A DNA stretch of 64,000 nt from Stentor coeruleus (taxonomy: Eukaryota > Ciliophora > Heterotrichea > Heterotrichida > Stentoridae). The number at the start of each line of letters is the position of its first letter. Position 1 is the first letter of the stretch. Below are positions 34,672-44,930 of the stretch, in pieces. Made by a program: the position numbers and the translations under genes. Where the stretch lies: positions 62,001-126,000 of the forward strand of contig MPUH01000019.1 of assembly GCA_001970955.1 (NCBI GenBank), given 5' to 3'. The notes under the pieces are model-generated. The model made no database searches and had not been told where the DNA came from. It saw only the letters and a list, made by a program, of their open reading frames with translations.

Positions 34672-35433
34672 ATGTCAACGAATCTAACTGAAAAGACTTA
34701 TGAAGAGGATATCATTGACGAGCACAACAAATTCGTTGAGGCTAAAAACATGCGTAAACGAGCTGAAGAAGATGCCCAGCTTCTATCAAACCGCATAGCC
34801 CTACTAAAGCTTGAAGAGCAGCGATCACTTAAAAAAATCGAAGAAACTCGAAACAAAGCTCGAGAAATAATGCAACGCAAAGCTGAAATGCTTGAAGAAT
34901 TACGTGTTAAAGAAGAAGAAAAAAATAAACGTTTAGAAGAAGAAAAAGCCCGATTAGAGCAAAATAAATTAAACAAAGAATTATCTAAACAAGCAAGACT
35001 TACAACAAGGGAAGAAATGGTTAAAAAGCTTAAAGAAGAAGTTATGGCAATAAAATTAGCTAAAAAAGAAAACCAAAGCTTGATTGAACAGAATAAGAAC
35101 ATGGAATTGTTAGAAAAAGCAACAGTGACGCAGAGTATAAAAAGTATGCATAGAGAAGCTGAAGAGAAAAAAAGAAGGTCAGAAGAAGAGAGGAAAGCTA
35201 AAGTAAGGGCAGAACTTGAGAGGAAGATTGAAGAAGAGAATGCTAAGAAGCAGCAAAAGGAAGATGATATTGCTAGGATGGAACAGGAGGAACTTGAACT
35301 GATACAAAGATTGCAGAATAGTCAGATGATGCAAAGATCAGCGTATGAAGAGTTAGAATTAGCTATGTCAGGGAGCTTGACTCCAGCGAATTTCAATGGG
35401 TCAGAACCAACGATTTACCCTAAAAATCAGTAA
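34672..35433 (+). CDS. Charged coiled-coil protein
   Basis: 253 residues, single exon. Residues about 10-230 are almost continuous E/K/R/L-rich helix (EEEKNKRLEEEKARLEQ), predicted to form a long single helix or coiled coil. The C-terminal 25 residues are less charged (SGSLTPANFNGSEPTIYP). No catalytic or binding motif is seen. Such proteins are typical of ciliary, basal-body or cortical cytoskeleton in ciliates; this is inference. The antisense strand also shows an open frame, an artefact of the biased codons. Confidence 0.75.
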   Translation: MSTNLTEKTYEEDIIDEHNKFVEAKNMRKRAEEDAQLLSNRIALLKLEEQRSLKKIEETRNKAREIMQRKAEMLEELRVKEEEKNKRLEEEKARLEQNKLNKELSKQARLTTREEMVKKLKEEVMAIKLAKKENQSLIEQNKNMELLEKATVTQSIKSMHREAEEKKRRSEEERKAKVRAELERKIEEENAKKQQKEDDIARMEQEELELIQRLQNSQMMQRSAYEELELAMSGSLTPANFNGSEPTIYPKNQ

Positions 35434-35867
35434 GTATAGTGATATAAGGTAATTTAATCGATAGGATTATATAAGTTTGAGGTTTATGAAAGGATAAGTG
35501 GGAATACATATGATGAGATTTATAATTTTTATGACTGGGAGAAAATCTAGATTTGGTTAAGGGTTAAAAGTTTTGATAGGCTCTTTATATTATGTTATGA
35601 CGAGTATGGTATTTTTTATATGTTGAATAATTCTATAAAAAATGTATACAATTTACATTTTTGATAAGAAAATTAACAATTAAAAGTAATATTTAAGTAG
35701 TTTTATATGTATAAAATATGCAGAGACTTTAAAGATTTTGTGGTGTGTATAACATCTACGTTATAAAATCAGACTTTTAATAGATAAAGTTTTTGCATTA
35801 AATAAGCTTAAGAAATATTAAATTAAATGATAGAGATAATGCTTAAGAGTTATAAAAGTAATAATTA
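35434..35867. other. Intergenic, nothing recognised
   Basis: AT-rich spacer between two + genes. No frame, repeat or RNA is recognised. Confidence 0.55.
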
Positions 35868-36929
35868 ATGGGCAACTCGGAAATTAAAACAGATTCAACT
35901 ACTTCTGGAATGAATAAAAGAGACTTTAGGCTAGAAAAAGTTATAGGTCGTGGTGGATTTGGAAAAGTTTGGAAAGCTGAATTACGTAAGAGTGGCAGAA
36001 TTTTTGCTATGAAAGAAATGCTAAAGACCCGTATAGTAAAGAAAAACAGTGTGCAATCAGTGTTAAATGAACGAATGCTTTTATCGATAATTAAACACCC
36101 GTTTATAGTTAATATGCAGTATGCTTTTCAAGATCGCTTAAATTTGTACTTAGTCATGGACCTGATGACAGGTGGTGATTTACGTTATCACCTAATCAAG
36201 AACAGGCGGTTTAACGAATCACAGTCAAAATTCCTAATTTCTTGTATATTAATGGGTCTTGAATATCTCCACATAAACAATATTATTCACCGAGACATTA
36301 AACCTGAAAACCTTGTTTTCGACAACAAAGGTTATTTAAGAATAACCGACTTTGGTATTGCCCACATGTTGGGCAAAGACAATTCTGATGATAGTTCTGG
36401 AACACCAGGCTATATGAGTCCAGAAGTAATGTTAAGAAAATGTCATAGTATAGAAGCTGATTATTTTGCTTTAGGGGTAATAGCTTATGAATTTATGATA
36501 GGTCATCGACCTTATCTTGGGAAAAACAAAAAAGATATAAGAGAAAAAATTTTAATAAAACAAATTCAATTAAAAAAAAGTGATGTGCCTAAGGATTGGT
36601 CTTTAGAATCAGCGGATTTTATAAATAAACTTCTTCAAAGAAACCCTAAAGAAAGACTTGGGACAAATGGTCCACAAGAAGTTAAGAATCATGCTTGGCT
36701 TGCTAATATTGAATGGAGAAAAATCCTTGAAAAAAGTTTAGAGTCACCGTATAAACCTGATTTTGAAGATAATTATGACCCTAGAGTTATTCAGGAGTGG
36801 AAGGAAGATTCTGATACTGGTGTGGATATTGATTTTATACAGAATTACTTTTTAGGGTATCATTTTGATAGTAGTGCACAGTATCAGGGGATGGAAAGCA
36901 CACTTGGCCATCCACGAAAAGTTAAATAA
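35868..36929 (+). CDS. AGC-like serine/threonine kinase, STK32/YANK type
   Basis: 353 residues, single exon. Kinase domain about 20-275: glycine loop GRGGFGKV (27-34), catalytic lysine in FAMK (K49), HRDIKPEN (141-148), DFG (161-163) and GTPGYMSPE (178-186). All catalytic residues are present. The HPFIVNMQYAFQD and LYLVMDLMTGGDLRYHL stretches and the short C-terminal tail fit the YANK/STK32 group. The protein begins MGNSEIK, so glycine 2 is a possible myristoylation site, though position 6 is not the preferred serine or threonine. Substrates unknown. Confidence 0.9.
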   Translation: MGNSEIKTDSTTSGMNKRDFRLEKVIGRGGFGKVWKAELRKSGRIFAMKEMLKTRIVKKNSVQSVLNERMLLSIIKHPFIVNMQYAFQDRLNLYLVMDLMTGGDLRYHLIKNRRFNESQSKFLISCILMGLEYLHINNIIHRDIKPENLVFDNKGYLRITDFGIAHMLGKDNSDDSSGTPGYMSPEVMLRKCHSIEADYFALGVIAYEFMIGHRPYLGKNKKDIREKILIKQIQLKKSDVPKDWSLESADFINKLLQRNPKERLGTNGPQEVKNHAWLANIEWRKILEKSLESPYKPDFEDNYDPRVIQEWKEDSDTGVDIDFIQNYFLGYHFDSSAQYQGMESTLGHPRKVK

Positions 36930-37554
36930 TGAACTTTCTATAGTTTTTTATGTAGTTTGCTGTTGGGATATAGTCTTGTTTTCTTTAGAGGGTGAGATAT
37001 TTATGTTGCTTTAGGATTTTTGTTGAAATTTATTGATTTTGTTAATGAGCTTTTTAATTTATCTCTTAGTTTATGATATTAGATTTTCTGTAGAGAGTTG
37101 GGGAATTTTATGTTTTTGATGTCTAATAAATGGAAAATATCTCATTAGATGAAAACTAAAATTTTTTACCTCAGAGCTTATAAAATTCCAATCAACAGAA
37201 TTTAACCAATAAAGTGCACAAACAATTCAGTATGTACTTTCACTTGAGTATATTGAAGTAAAAATATTATAATTATACTATTTATTATAGCATTAGAAGA
37301 AGTGGTCTAGTATTTGTTGTGAAACTACACAATTTATTTCATAAGAGTATCTTTAGTATTTTTTTTACAGAAACGCTTTATAAACATAGTAATTTTTTCA
37401 TGCCACTAAAATTATATGTTATATTATCTATACTAAAAATCAATGAAATCGATGTTGAAGTTTTACTTAAAATATTATAAAATTTAATTAATATGCTATA
37501 GCAAAACACTCAGTACCTTTATAATAAATCTAAACGAAAACGAATAAATAATAG
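36930..37554. other. Intergenic, nothing recognised
   Basis: 625 bp, AT-rich. The first 200 bp are G/T-rich and the rest more A/C-rich on the + strand. No gene is visible. Confidence 0.55.
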
Positions 37555-38647
37555 ATGGATGAGCTTTTTGAACAGGGGAACAACTCTGAAGAAATGGAAG
37601 ATTTTCCACCTGTTTCAGTGGATCAAAAACAACTAGAATATCAGCGAGCACTTGAAGTTATTAGTCAGCAGATTTTAGCAGTTCTTGATCACTGTTTTGT
37701 AATATTTCCACAAATAAAAAGTGAAGTCATCTCGAAAGCTGTAGAAGAAACTAATAAATTCTTAACAGCACACGAAGCCCATAAGGACAAAGAACTTATA
37801 GACTATATTGGTCGATGTCTAAACAAACTTCTACAAGAATTCAAATGGAAAGACTATTTAAAACAAAAGTAACTCACTAATCAGCTTAATCAAAAAGTGG
37901 ACTTCAATCGTAAGTCCCTTAGCCAACTCAAAACCCTCATCCTTTTTCCCGAAAATCGATGAACTCATCTCATCGACTTATTCCCAATTCTCCAAACTTC
38001 TCCAAATCCTAAATGATCTCTTCATGACAACATCTATCAAATACAGTATTTTCCCCCAAATCACAGCTTTTGACGTGTTTTTCCTAGAAAAAAGCCAGGA
38101 ACTCAAACAAAAAACAAAAAAACTAAAAATCCAACTGAAACTATGCCCAGGAGTTGAACCCCCAACAATAAAAAAAATCCAAATTGAGACTTTCCAAATG
38201 ATGAAAAAGCCTTATACTGAATGGAGTACCTTTACTGAAGATGAGACTATAGAAATTGATAAAAACCCAAGTTGTGTTATGGTTCCATTAGTCCATAGAT
38301 TATTTTCAGTATTAAGTGAAAGTAAAATTTGTATTGTTTCTTATTATGCCCCTGTAGGATGGGAAGTAACAAGAATAAATGCTTATGTTGTTGATGGTTT
38401 TTTTAAGAGAACTGAAATAAAAAGAACAGTTTGTAGAGAAAACAAAGGACATGTTGAAGTTGAAGTGAACTATCCTAAGATTACAAGGGAGAATATTTGG
38501 TGTCGGGTGAGACTTGAAGGAGTTATTAGTAGAAAGAGAATATTGGATGTTAAAATCCCAGAGTTAAAAGAAGTTTTAGTTATAGTTGATGATAATGGAG
38601 AACATGAACTCCCTGCTGGGCTTATTGATATAGATGATATAGAGTAG
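37555..38647 (+). CDS. Hypothetical protein, gene with a 16-nt intron
   Basis: Two exons, 37555-37868 and 37885-38647, separated by GTAACTCACTAATCAG. This is 16 nt, the only intron in the window that is not 15 nt. The A is still six bases from the 3' end, and splicing corrects the frame, giving 358 residues. The N-terminal half is acidic then helical (EISQQ-like repeats); the C-terminal half (about 200-340) is beta-rich (KIQLKLCPGVEPP, WCRVRLEGVISRKRILDV). I do not recognise the family. Sense-strand composition flips sharply inside the gene, from very C-rich (37870-38160) to G-rich (38200 onward). It converges with the B55 gene, with 57 bp between stops. Confidence 0.82.
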
Positions 38648-38704
38648 GGTTATGATGTTTTTTGAAATTAATAGTTAAATTAGGACATTACTAGGTGGAG
38701 ACAC

Positions 38705-39778
38705 TTAGTGTAAGAGATCTTGGGTTAATGACCGTGTATATAAAGACTCATTCATAGCAAAAGTGATATCCCCTTGATCATTTGTGTCAATATGAAGTAT
38801 TTCCTGGTTTGTGTCAAAAGACTGCTTAAATACCTCTCCAGTGGGCCTGTGTATAAAAAACACTTCTCCATACCCCCCAGTAACCCCATATTCCGACCCT
38901 AAGCAGTCCTTAACTTCAAACTCTGCACATATAGCTTGAGTTTGATAAAGCTCACTCATACAAAGGTTTTGTTCTTCAATCACATCAGCAATCAAATATG
39001 GACTGTTAGTTTTCCTCAAATCCCAATATTTAACTGTAAAATAATCCCTAGCAACAATGCTTTCATGAGATTTACAAAACTCAGCACTTGATATACTAAC
39101 AACCAACTCTTCATAATACCAACTTTTACTAGACTCATATTTCAAAACAGAACCTGGTTTATCCATAATAAGTTTTGTTCTCATATCCCCAAGTCTAATA
39201 CTTCCATTTGTACTTGTCCACATGATTTCATATGTGTTATGTGGGTGGAATTTAGCTCCTGTTATTACTTCTGATATGGGTTGAACTGTTTCTTTATGGT
39301 CAACTATATGTAAAACTGAGTCAGATTTTTCTAAATCCCATAAAAAGATGTTTAAATCGTCTGAGGTTAAGAAATTCTTCATGTTTTGACACATTGAAAT
39401 ACTGTTTATTGTGCATTCGTGGACTCCAGAGACTGAGTTTTCTTGTTTACCTACCAGTTTTGTACACCCATTGCTTTGAGGCTGAGGGAAAATTTTCCAT
39501 GATTCCAAGGATTTGTCTAGAGCTGTGAGGATTATTGCCCGAGAATCAGAGGATTTTGCGATTTCGATTTTGTTTATAGGCTGATAACACATGGGTACAT
39601 CAATTTCAGAGTCAAAGTTGCATTGGAATGAACTGAATTGTGAGGAATTTTTGGGTTTTATGTAGAGGTTGCCATTTGTGTCACCAAAAAACAGTAGTGA
39701 ACCTGATTGGGAGTATTTGATACTGTTGATTTTACTTTCGGATGTGTAAAAAGTGTCAAGTTTTTCTTCGTCCTGCAT
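38705..39778 (-). CDS. PP2A regulatory subunit B55-like (WD40)
   Basis: 357 residues, single exon, seven-blade WD40 protein. Diagnostic B55 stretches: FLTSDDLNIFLWDLEKSD, ISEVITGAKFHPH, GSIRLGDMRTK, SISSAEFCKSHESIVARDYFTVKYWDLR and VTGGYGEVFFIHR. These parallel LSADDLRINLWHLE, EVITAAEFHP, GTIRLCDMR and TRDYLSVKIWDL of the animal protein. B55 directs the PP2A catalytic and scaffold subunits to substrates, including Cdk targets at mitotic exit. It is about 90 residues shorter than human B55, mostly through shortened loops and N-terminus. Its start lies beside a relic-bearing spacer. Confidence 0.88.
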   Translation of the reverse strand: MQDEEKLDTFYTSESKINSIKYSQSGSLLFFGDTNGNLYIKPKNSSQFSSFQCNFDSEIDVPMCYQPINKIEIAKSSDSRAIILTALDKSLESWKIFPQPQSNGCTKLVGKQENSVSGVHECTINSISMCQNMKNFLTSDDLNIFLWDLEKSDSVLHIVDHKETVQPISEVITGAKFHPHNTYEIMWTSTNGSIRLGDMRTKLIMDKPGSVLKYESSKSWYYEELVVSISSAEFCKSHESIVARDYFTVKYWDLRKTNSPYLIADVIEEQNLCMSELYQTQAICAEFEVKDCLGSEYGVTGGYGEVFFIHRPTGEVFKQSFDTNQEILHIDTNDQGDITFAMNESLYTRSLTQDLLH

Positions 39779-39945
39779 TTAGGGATATTAAAATTACCAT
39801 TTTCATATGTGATGTGGTGTATGTGAAAGGGTTTTATATAGTTTTACGCTTTATATGGAAAAAGTGATGATGATTTAATATATTTCTAATGATATAAATT
39901 TCTATATTCATTTGGTTGTGCACCTATAGAAATGATGTCCATAAC

Positions 39946-40400
39946 GAATTTATTTATTTCATTTTTAAATCGTCATTTTCTTCTTTAGGTTTTAGTTTTT
40001 CATTATCGAATTTGGTAAAATCTTTAATTCAGTTTTTTAATAAACTATTGTATTGTTTAAGCTCTAAAAGCTGATTTGACATAGACTTACTATTACTCTT
40101 TGTTGGTGAGATGGTGGGAGTAATTTTAATCCTAACTTTTAGATTTTCTTGAAATTTTTATCATTCCCAAATACTTTTTTTATCAATTTACATTGTTCGT
40201 ATAGAGTTTTCACTTTAATTAGTTCAATTTTTATCATTATATATAATGTTAAAATCGTTCATAATGCGTTTTTTGACAATTTGCTTTCTTTTTTTTAACT
40301 ATTATTCTTTAAATTTTACAGTGAATTCTAGGATTTTGCTGTTGGATTTTAGTGTACTTGTTTTATGGATTATTCACTTTGCTGGGTTTTTTAGATTTTT
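39946..40400 (-). pseudogene. Probable decayed coiled-coil gene
   Basis: The minus strand shows three or four short, clearly protein-like stretches in neighbouring frames: ELIKVKTLYEQCKLIKKVFG; KVRIKITPTISPTKSNSKSM followed by NQLLELKQYNSLLKN; and IKDFTKFDNEKLKPKEENDD. They are in the right order for one protein but are separated by frame changes and stops that no 15/16-nt intron explains. It lies directly downstream of the coiled-coil gene that ends at 40419, on the same strand. Most likely the remains of a host cytoskeletal-type gene; sequence errors are an alternative. Confidence 0.45.
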
Positions 40401-40418
40401 GTATTATAATATTCTAAA

Positions 40419-41783
40419 TTAAATCACGTTATTAAGAAAATTTATTGCTTGGGCCCTTATTTCTTCAACAGTCATTGGGTAGAGAAGTTCATCAACCGGC
40501 ATATCATCAATATCAATAGTATTTAGTTGAATTTTTTTTTCAGTTTTTTCTTCTTTAGCATCACGCTTAAGATGTTTTCTTATTGATAATCCTGCTAAAA
40601 GCACCTCAATAAGCTCCTCTAATTTGTTTAAATGAGCGATCACGTTTGTAGAGTTTAATGAAGGGTCTTCTATTAATTGAAAAGATTGAGCTTTAATACC
40701 TAAAGTTTCTAAATTCCTTATCATGCTAAGAACATCCTGAGAAATCGCTTCAATATTCAACTCCCTTTCTGCTTTAATAATCGAATACTTACTAATCTCC
40801 TTATCAATTTTCTCAACCTCCTTATCAATCTTACTCATATAGCTCAGCTTCTTACTTTCCTTACTCTGAGTATCTTTCGTAACTTTGCATATCATCCTTC
40901 TTGTTTTCTCAATATTCCTCTCGAAATTATCGATCTTTTCAGAAATCCTCAAAAAATTACTACTCAAATCTTTTTCATGCTCACAACTATCAATAAACGC
41001 CTTAACCGCAACATTTAAAACCGTTGTATTTACAACATTCTTCATAACATCTAATGTTTCTTCCAATTCATGCATATTTTCCCTATATTCCATAATATTC
41101 CTTTCTTTTTCTCTAATTTTTTCAGTCCATTTTCTACTCATAAACTTCAAAGCTCTCATATTTTCTGCTAATTCACTATATGGTGTACGTGGTCTTTTAA
41201 AAGATGTTGGGGTAACTGAATTAGACTCTTTTCTATAAATGTCTTCAAGTTTAGAAACTCTATCATTCATATTCATTCTTGTTGTTGTAAAACTTGAATT
41301 CATTTTATCTATTCTAGCTTTATGAGCCATAGAAATTTCATGATTTGATGTACTGAAATCTTGAAGTTCTTTTGTTTTGTTATTTATTTTATATAAACTG
41401 TTGGTTAAAGTTGTTAGTTCACGATGGGCACCGGAAGTGTTACGACGGATGACTTGGATTTGTTCACGTAAAATTTCGTTTTCATTACGGAGTTTCCCAC
41501 ATTTTACTTTGATACTGTTAAGTTTACGTTCAAAGTTCTCGATTTGTTGCTGATTCTTACCTGATGGCTTCCAGCGTAGGGTGTCTTTGAGGAAACGTTT
41601 GGTTTCCAAGAGTTCTTTTTTAGCGTTTTTGATATGCTCGTCGAGTTCTTCAGCTTTACGGCATTCAAGTTCATATTCGAAGAGAAATTTTTCTGATTCA
41701 TCTTTAGCTTTGACTGAAGTTAAACCATCTCTAGGCATTAAATCTTGAAAATCTTTAATAAGTTTTAACTGCTCATCTTCCAT
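40419..41783 (-). CDS. Coiled-coil protein
   Basis: 454 residues, single exon. Nearly continuous heptads from residue 20 to 390 with leucine/lysine/glutamate periodicity, one basic TPTSFKRPRTPY break near 200 and a less helical C-terminus (DDMPVDELLYPMTVEEIRAQA). No enzyme motif. Probably structural (axoneme, basal body or cortex) by analogy. The sense strand is C-rich near the start and G-rich later. The ATG is 54 bp from the ATG of the divergent neighbour, so both genes must share a very small promoter. Confidence 0.82.
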   Translation of the reverse strand: MEDEQLKLIKDFQDLMPRDGLTSVKAKDESEKFLFEYELECRKAEELDEHIKNAKKELLETKRFLKDTLRWKPSGKNQQQIENFERKLNSIKVKCGKLRNENEILREQIQVIRRNTSGAHRELTTLTNSLYKINNKTKELQDFSTSNHEISMAHKARIDKMNSSFTTTRMNMNDRVSKLEDIYRKESNSVTPTSFKRPRTPYSELAENMRALKFMSRKWTEKIREKERNIMEYRENMHELEETLDVMKNVVNTTVLNVAVKAFIDSCEHEKDLSSNFLRISEKIDNFERNIEKTRRMICKVTKDTQSKESKKLSYMSKIDKEVEKIDKEISKYSIIKAERELNIEAISQDVLSMIRNLETLGIKAQSFQLIEDPSLNSTNVIAHLNKLEELIEVLLAGLSIRKHLKRDAKEEKTEKKIQLNTIDIDDMPVDELLYPMTVEEIRAQAINFLNNVI

Positions 41784-41837
41784 AATATATATTTTTTATT
41801 ATATATGGAAAAATTCAAGCAAGAAAATGTTGTGAAC

Positions 41838-42713
41838 ATGAATCACGCCTTACATCAAGACCTTTTATATGTAATTTACAATTAGTTCTCTAGCAATTTG
41901 CATACACATGACATAAAGCTTTCTAAAGCGAAGAAATCATTAGAAAAATGCAACACCTTACTAAGTAATGCAAACACCAATATAGCCTCAATAAAAAAAG
42001 CATCCCAAATAGCTTTAGATGGACTTAAAAGTACAAATTGGTCCCTAACTGAAGACTATTTCCAAGAAATCGGAAATATTCCTAATAAAGTCTATGAAAA
42101 ATTCCTCACAATCCTAAACATCCACCCAAGCACCCAATATTGTAGCATCAGTTTTAATCTTATAAAAAATCGTATGAACGCTTTTCAAATAACTGACCTT
42201 AACCAAAACCAAATTGCAGATATGCTTTATATTTACAACAATAAACAAGTTTTTAAAAATAACAAAATTTCTGAAATTGTTGTAGATTGGATAAGCTATG
42301 CTTTAGAATATCGTTTATTAAAAGATAAACTTGCAGAAACTAAGAAATATTTGCCTTATCTTCATGAGAAAATTCAGAAGAAACTTGGGAAAATATCAGC
42401 AGCGAGTAAAAAAAAGGAAAATATTGAGAAGAATATTCAGGATATCAAAAAGTATATAGAAAATGAAAAAACTTTGACTTGGATGTCGACTGAGACTAGT
42501 GGGATTGTGAAAAGGCCTTTGAGTGAGTTGGAAGGGAAGAACTTTTCTGATGATAAAAATTTGTTTAAGCCTGAAGGGTTTAATGATTTACAGATTGACT
42601 GCGAAGTTGGGTATAATGATGATTTCAGTGCGAGAAAATCTCTTGAAATCCCGATTATGTATGAGAATGGGGAAGAATTAGGATGCTGCAGATTAGGGTA
42701 TTTCTGCTTTTAA
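41838..42713 (+). CDS. Coiled-coil hypothetical protein with a short first exon
   Basis: Two exons: 41838-41870 (11 codons, MNHALHQDLLY) and 41886-42713, joined by the 15-nt intron GTAATTTACAATTAG, giving 286 residues. The intron supplies the only plausible start, since the main exon has no ATG near its beginning. The N-terminal third is mixed helix (LNIHPSTQYCSISFNLIKNR), the middle is coiled coil (LAETKKYLPYLHEKIQKKLGK) and the C-terminus ends in a compact CCRLGYFCF. Family not recognised. Confidence 0.78.
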
Positions 42714-42974
42714 TAAGTATAATATAGTTTAATAGTATAAACTTATCCTGGGCTTATATATTCTAACTCTAGTTTCTAGTAATTAATAATATTATCTACA
42801 ATATTTAACCTAAGATATAAACTGCTTTAATTTTATCATATAATATATCGTATATTATAATAATTTTACCCTTCTATTTACTATATCCTATTTTTACTAT
42901 TTGAAATTTAATTAACTTATTGATAAAGATTATAAATTCTTATATCAATATAGTTCTTTACTCAAACTAACAAT

Positions 42975-44384
42975 TTATTTTTTGCCTTTAATCAATTTTT
43001 TCTTCTTATCTTCTTCTTCAAAGCTGGAATGATGACTATCTTCCTGACTAGAAGCTCTAAATCTATTAGAATACATCCCATACTTCTCTTGATAAATGCT
43101 TTTTACCAACTGATCCGTACTTTTCTTATCCAAATCCATCCAATCCCCCATAATCCTTTCTCTTTTTTCACCCACTGTCATCAAATCCTTCTGAATAATC
43201 TCCTTCAGCTCCAAAAACACTTTTTTCACCTCATCCCCCTCTTCTAAATTCATAACTTTCTGAGTCTTCTTACTCCAAACCGCAATTTCATCCATAAACT
43301 CATGAGCTTTAGCAAGTTCTCCTTTCAATTTCTCCGTTTGTTTTTTCTCATTATTAATCTCATCATCCACAATACGCACTTTTCTTAAAAACTCAATAGC
43401 TGAACTATTATTTTCTATCAACATAAGTTCTTTTAATATACTTTTCGACTTTTCATTTCTTTTCTTAAGCTCATCTAAATTCTTATTAGCTTCTTCTATA
43501 CTATTCCTCAACTGTGCCTGATTTTCTTCTTTTCCTATAAAATTAGTGACTATTTCATTAATATTCTGTAAACCTGTTGCTGATCTTATACTCTGATATG
43601 CATCTTCAATATCTATAGCCCCTTTAAGTTTCTTATCAAGTTTATATCTTAAATACGAATGCCATATTTTATGTAAAATCAAACTTTGTTTCATCACAAT
43701 TTCTTGAGATTCAGTATTTTCATTTGCTGCTATATCTGCAATTTCAGCTATTTTTCTTATTCTTTCTTCACGTCTTTGTGCAGCTTCTTTTCTAGACAAA
43801 GCTGATTTTTCTAAACTACTGATCCTATCAAGTTTTTGCTTATTATCAAAATCGATCATACTTTTTATGTTTTTTAAATTCGTTCTTGATGAATGAATTG
43901 ATTCAAAGTTTTTTTTACATTTTTGCCTTTCTGTGCTGAGGATTTTTTTTAAGATTGAAAGTTGTTTATGTAGTTCATTGGATTTTAGATCTAATGAGAT
44001 TTTATCTTCATTCATACGATCATACATTTGCTTGTAAGTTTTGGAATTAGCGGTTTCTTCTTCGAGTTTTATTTTATTGGATTGAAAGTTGGCTAGGATA
44101 ATGTTGTAGTTGTATTCTACTGATGATTGATCTCCGCTATGGATTGTGGTTAATTGGCCGATTTCTTCGATTTCTTTTATGATTTTGTTGAGGTTTTGCC
44201 GCTTGTATTCGTTTTCTTGTTTTAGGATGTCGTGTTTTTTGCGAATCATCCCGAGTTGAAGGGAAACTTCGCTCATTTCTTCGAGGTTATTCGTGCAGAA
44301 GTTGTCTTTGTCGTTTGTCGATTCGTATTGGCTGCGGAGGAGTCGACTTTGTATTAGTGTTGTTGTCGACTTAGTAAGATCCAT
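42975..44384 (-). CDS. Long coiled-coil protein
   Basis: 469 residues, single exon, almost entirely coiled coil (for example LQLGMIRKKHDILKQENEYK and QKLDRISSLEKSALSRKEAA). It has the look of docking-complex or CCDC-type axonemal proteins (coils of about 60-70 kDa with an AAQRREERIRKIAEIADIA motif near 205-225), but I cannot assign a family. The C-terminal 40 residues are polar and end lysine-rich. The sense strand is strikingly C-rich over the first 250 nt and G-rich over the last 300 nt. It converges with the neighbouring + gene. Confidence 0.82.
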   Translation of the reverse strand: MDLTKSTTTLIQSRLLRSQYESTNDKDNFCTNNLEEMSEVSLQLGMIRKKHDILKQENEYKRQNLNKIIKEIEEIGQLTTIHSGDQSSVEYNYNIILANFQSNKIKLEEETANSKTYKQMYDRMNEDKISLDLKSNELHKQLSILKKILSTERQKCKKNFESIHSSRTNLKNIKSMIDFDNKQKLDRISSLEKSALSRKEAAQRREERIRKIAEIADIAANENTESQEIVMKQSLILHKIWHSYLRYKLDKKLKGAIDIEDAYQSIRSATGLQNINEIVTNFIGKEENQAQLRNSIEEANKNLDELKKRNEKSKSILKELMLIENNSSAIEFLRKVRIVDDEINNEKKQTEKLKGELAKAHEFMDEIAVWSKKTQKVMNLEEGDEVKKVFLELKEIIQKDLMTVGEKRERIMGDWMDLDKKSTDQLVKSIYQEKYGMYSNRFRASSQEDSHHSSFEEEDKKKKLIKGKK

Positions 44385-44930
44385 AATTTTTTATTAGAAT
44401 TTGTGTTTTTGATGATTATATATTAGTAATTTTATACCGAAACTCTCTAAACCTACCACACTTTCAAAATTTTAACACTGATTTTGCCAACTTTTACTCT
44501 TTAAATTATTATGGTTTTTCTGATTAATTTCTAATATTAACATGGGCTTTTTTATATAAAAAAACGCCTCATCATCTAAACATTTTTATTACCTTCATTA
44601 AAAACTAATGAATAAAACAACCACTCAAGCGATAAAAACTATTCAGATTCTCATAAAAAAAAAATTAAAACATTCACTCCCACTATACATATTCTATATA
44701 ATATCTAATCCTAAAACCCATTATATATTCATTCCTCCTAAATACTATCATACCAATACCCTATTTCTCATAATCATCATTACCAAATCTCATCCTAACT
44801 AAAACCTTACATAATTCATTATTCCTACTTATTACCCATATCCCAACATATCAAATATTAACTCATTATTGTTTTTTTATTCACATAACACGTCAAAGCA
44901 TAATTTCTCCCAATCGTTAATGGTATATAA
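44385..44930. other. Divergent intergenic region, C-rich toward the kinase
   Basis: From about 44580 to 44930 the + strand is rich in A, T and C but almost lacks G. A 64-codon open frame at 44608-44802 is a by-product of this bias. No gene is supported here. Confidence 0.5.

Noticed and set aside
34698-35102. 134-codon antisense frame over the charged coiled-coil gene
   Set aside because: Serine/leucine/phenylalanine-rich mirror of lysine/glutamate codons; a shadow of the real gene.
44608-44802. 64-codon open frame upstream of the UBL-ankyrin-PH kinase
   Set aside because: Composition is that of the G-poor upstream region; the peptide is low-complexity (poly K/T/I) with no domain.
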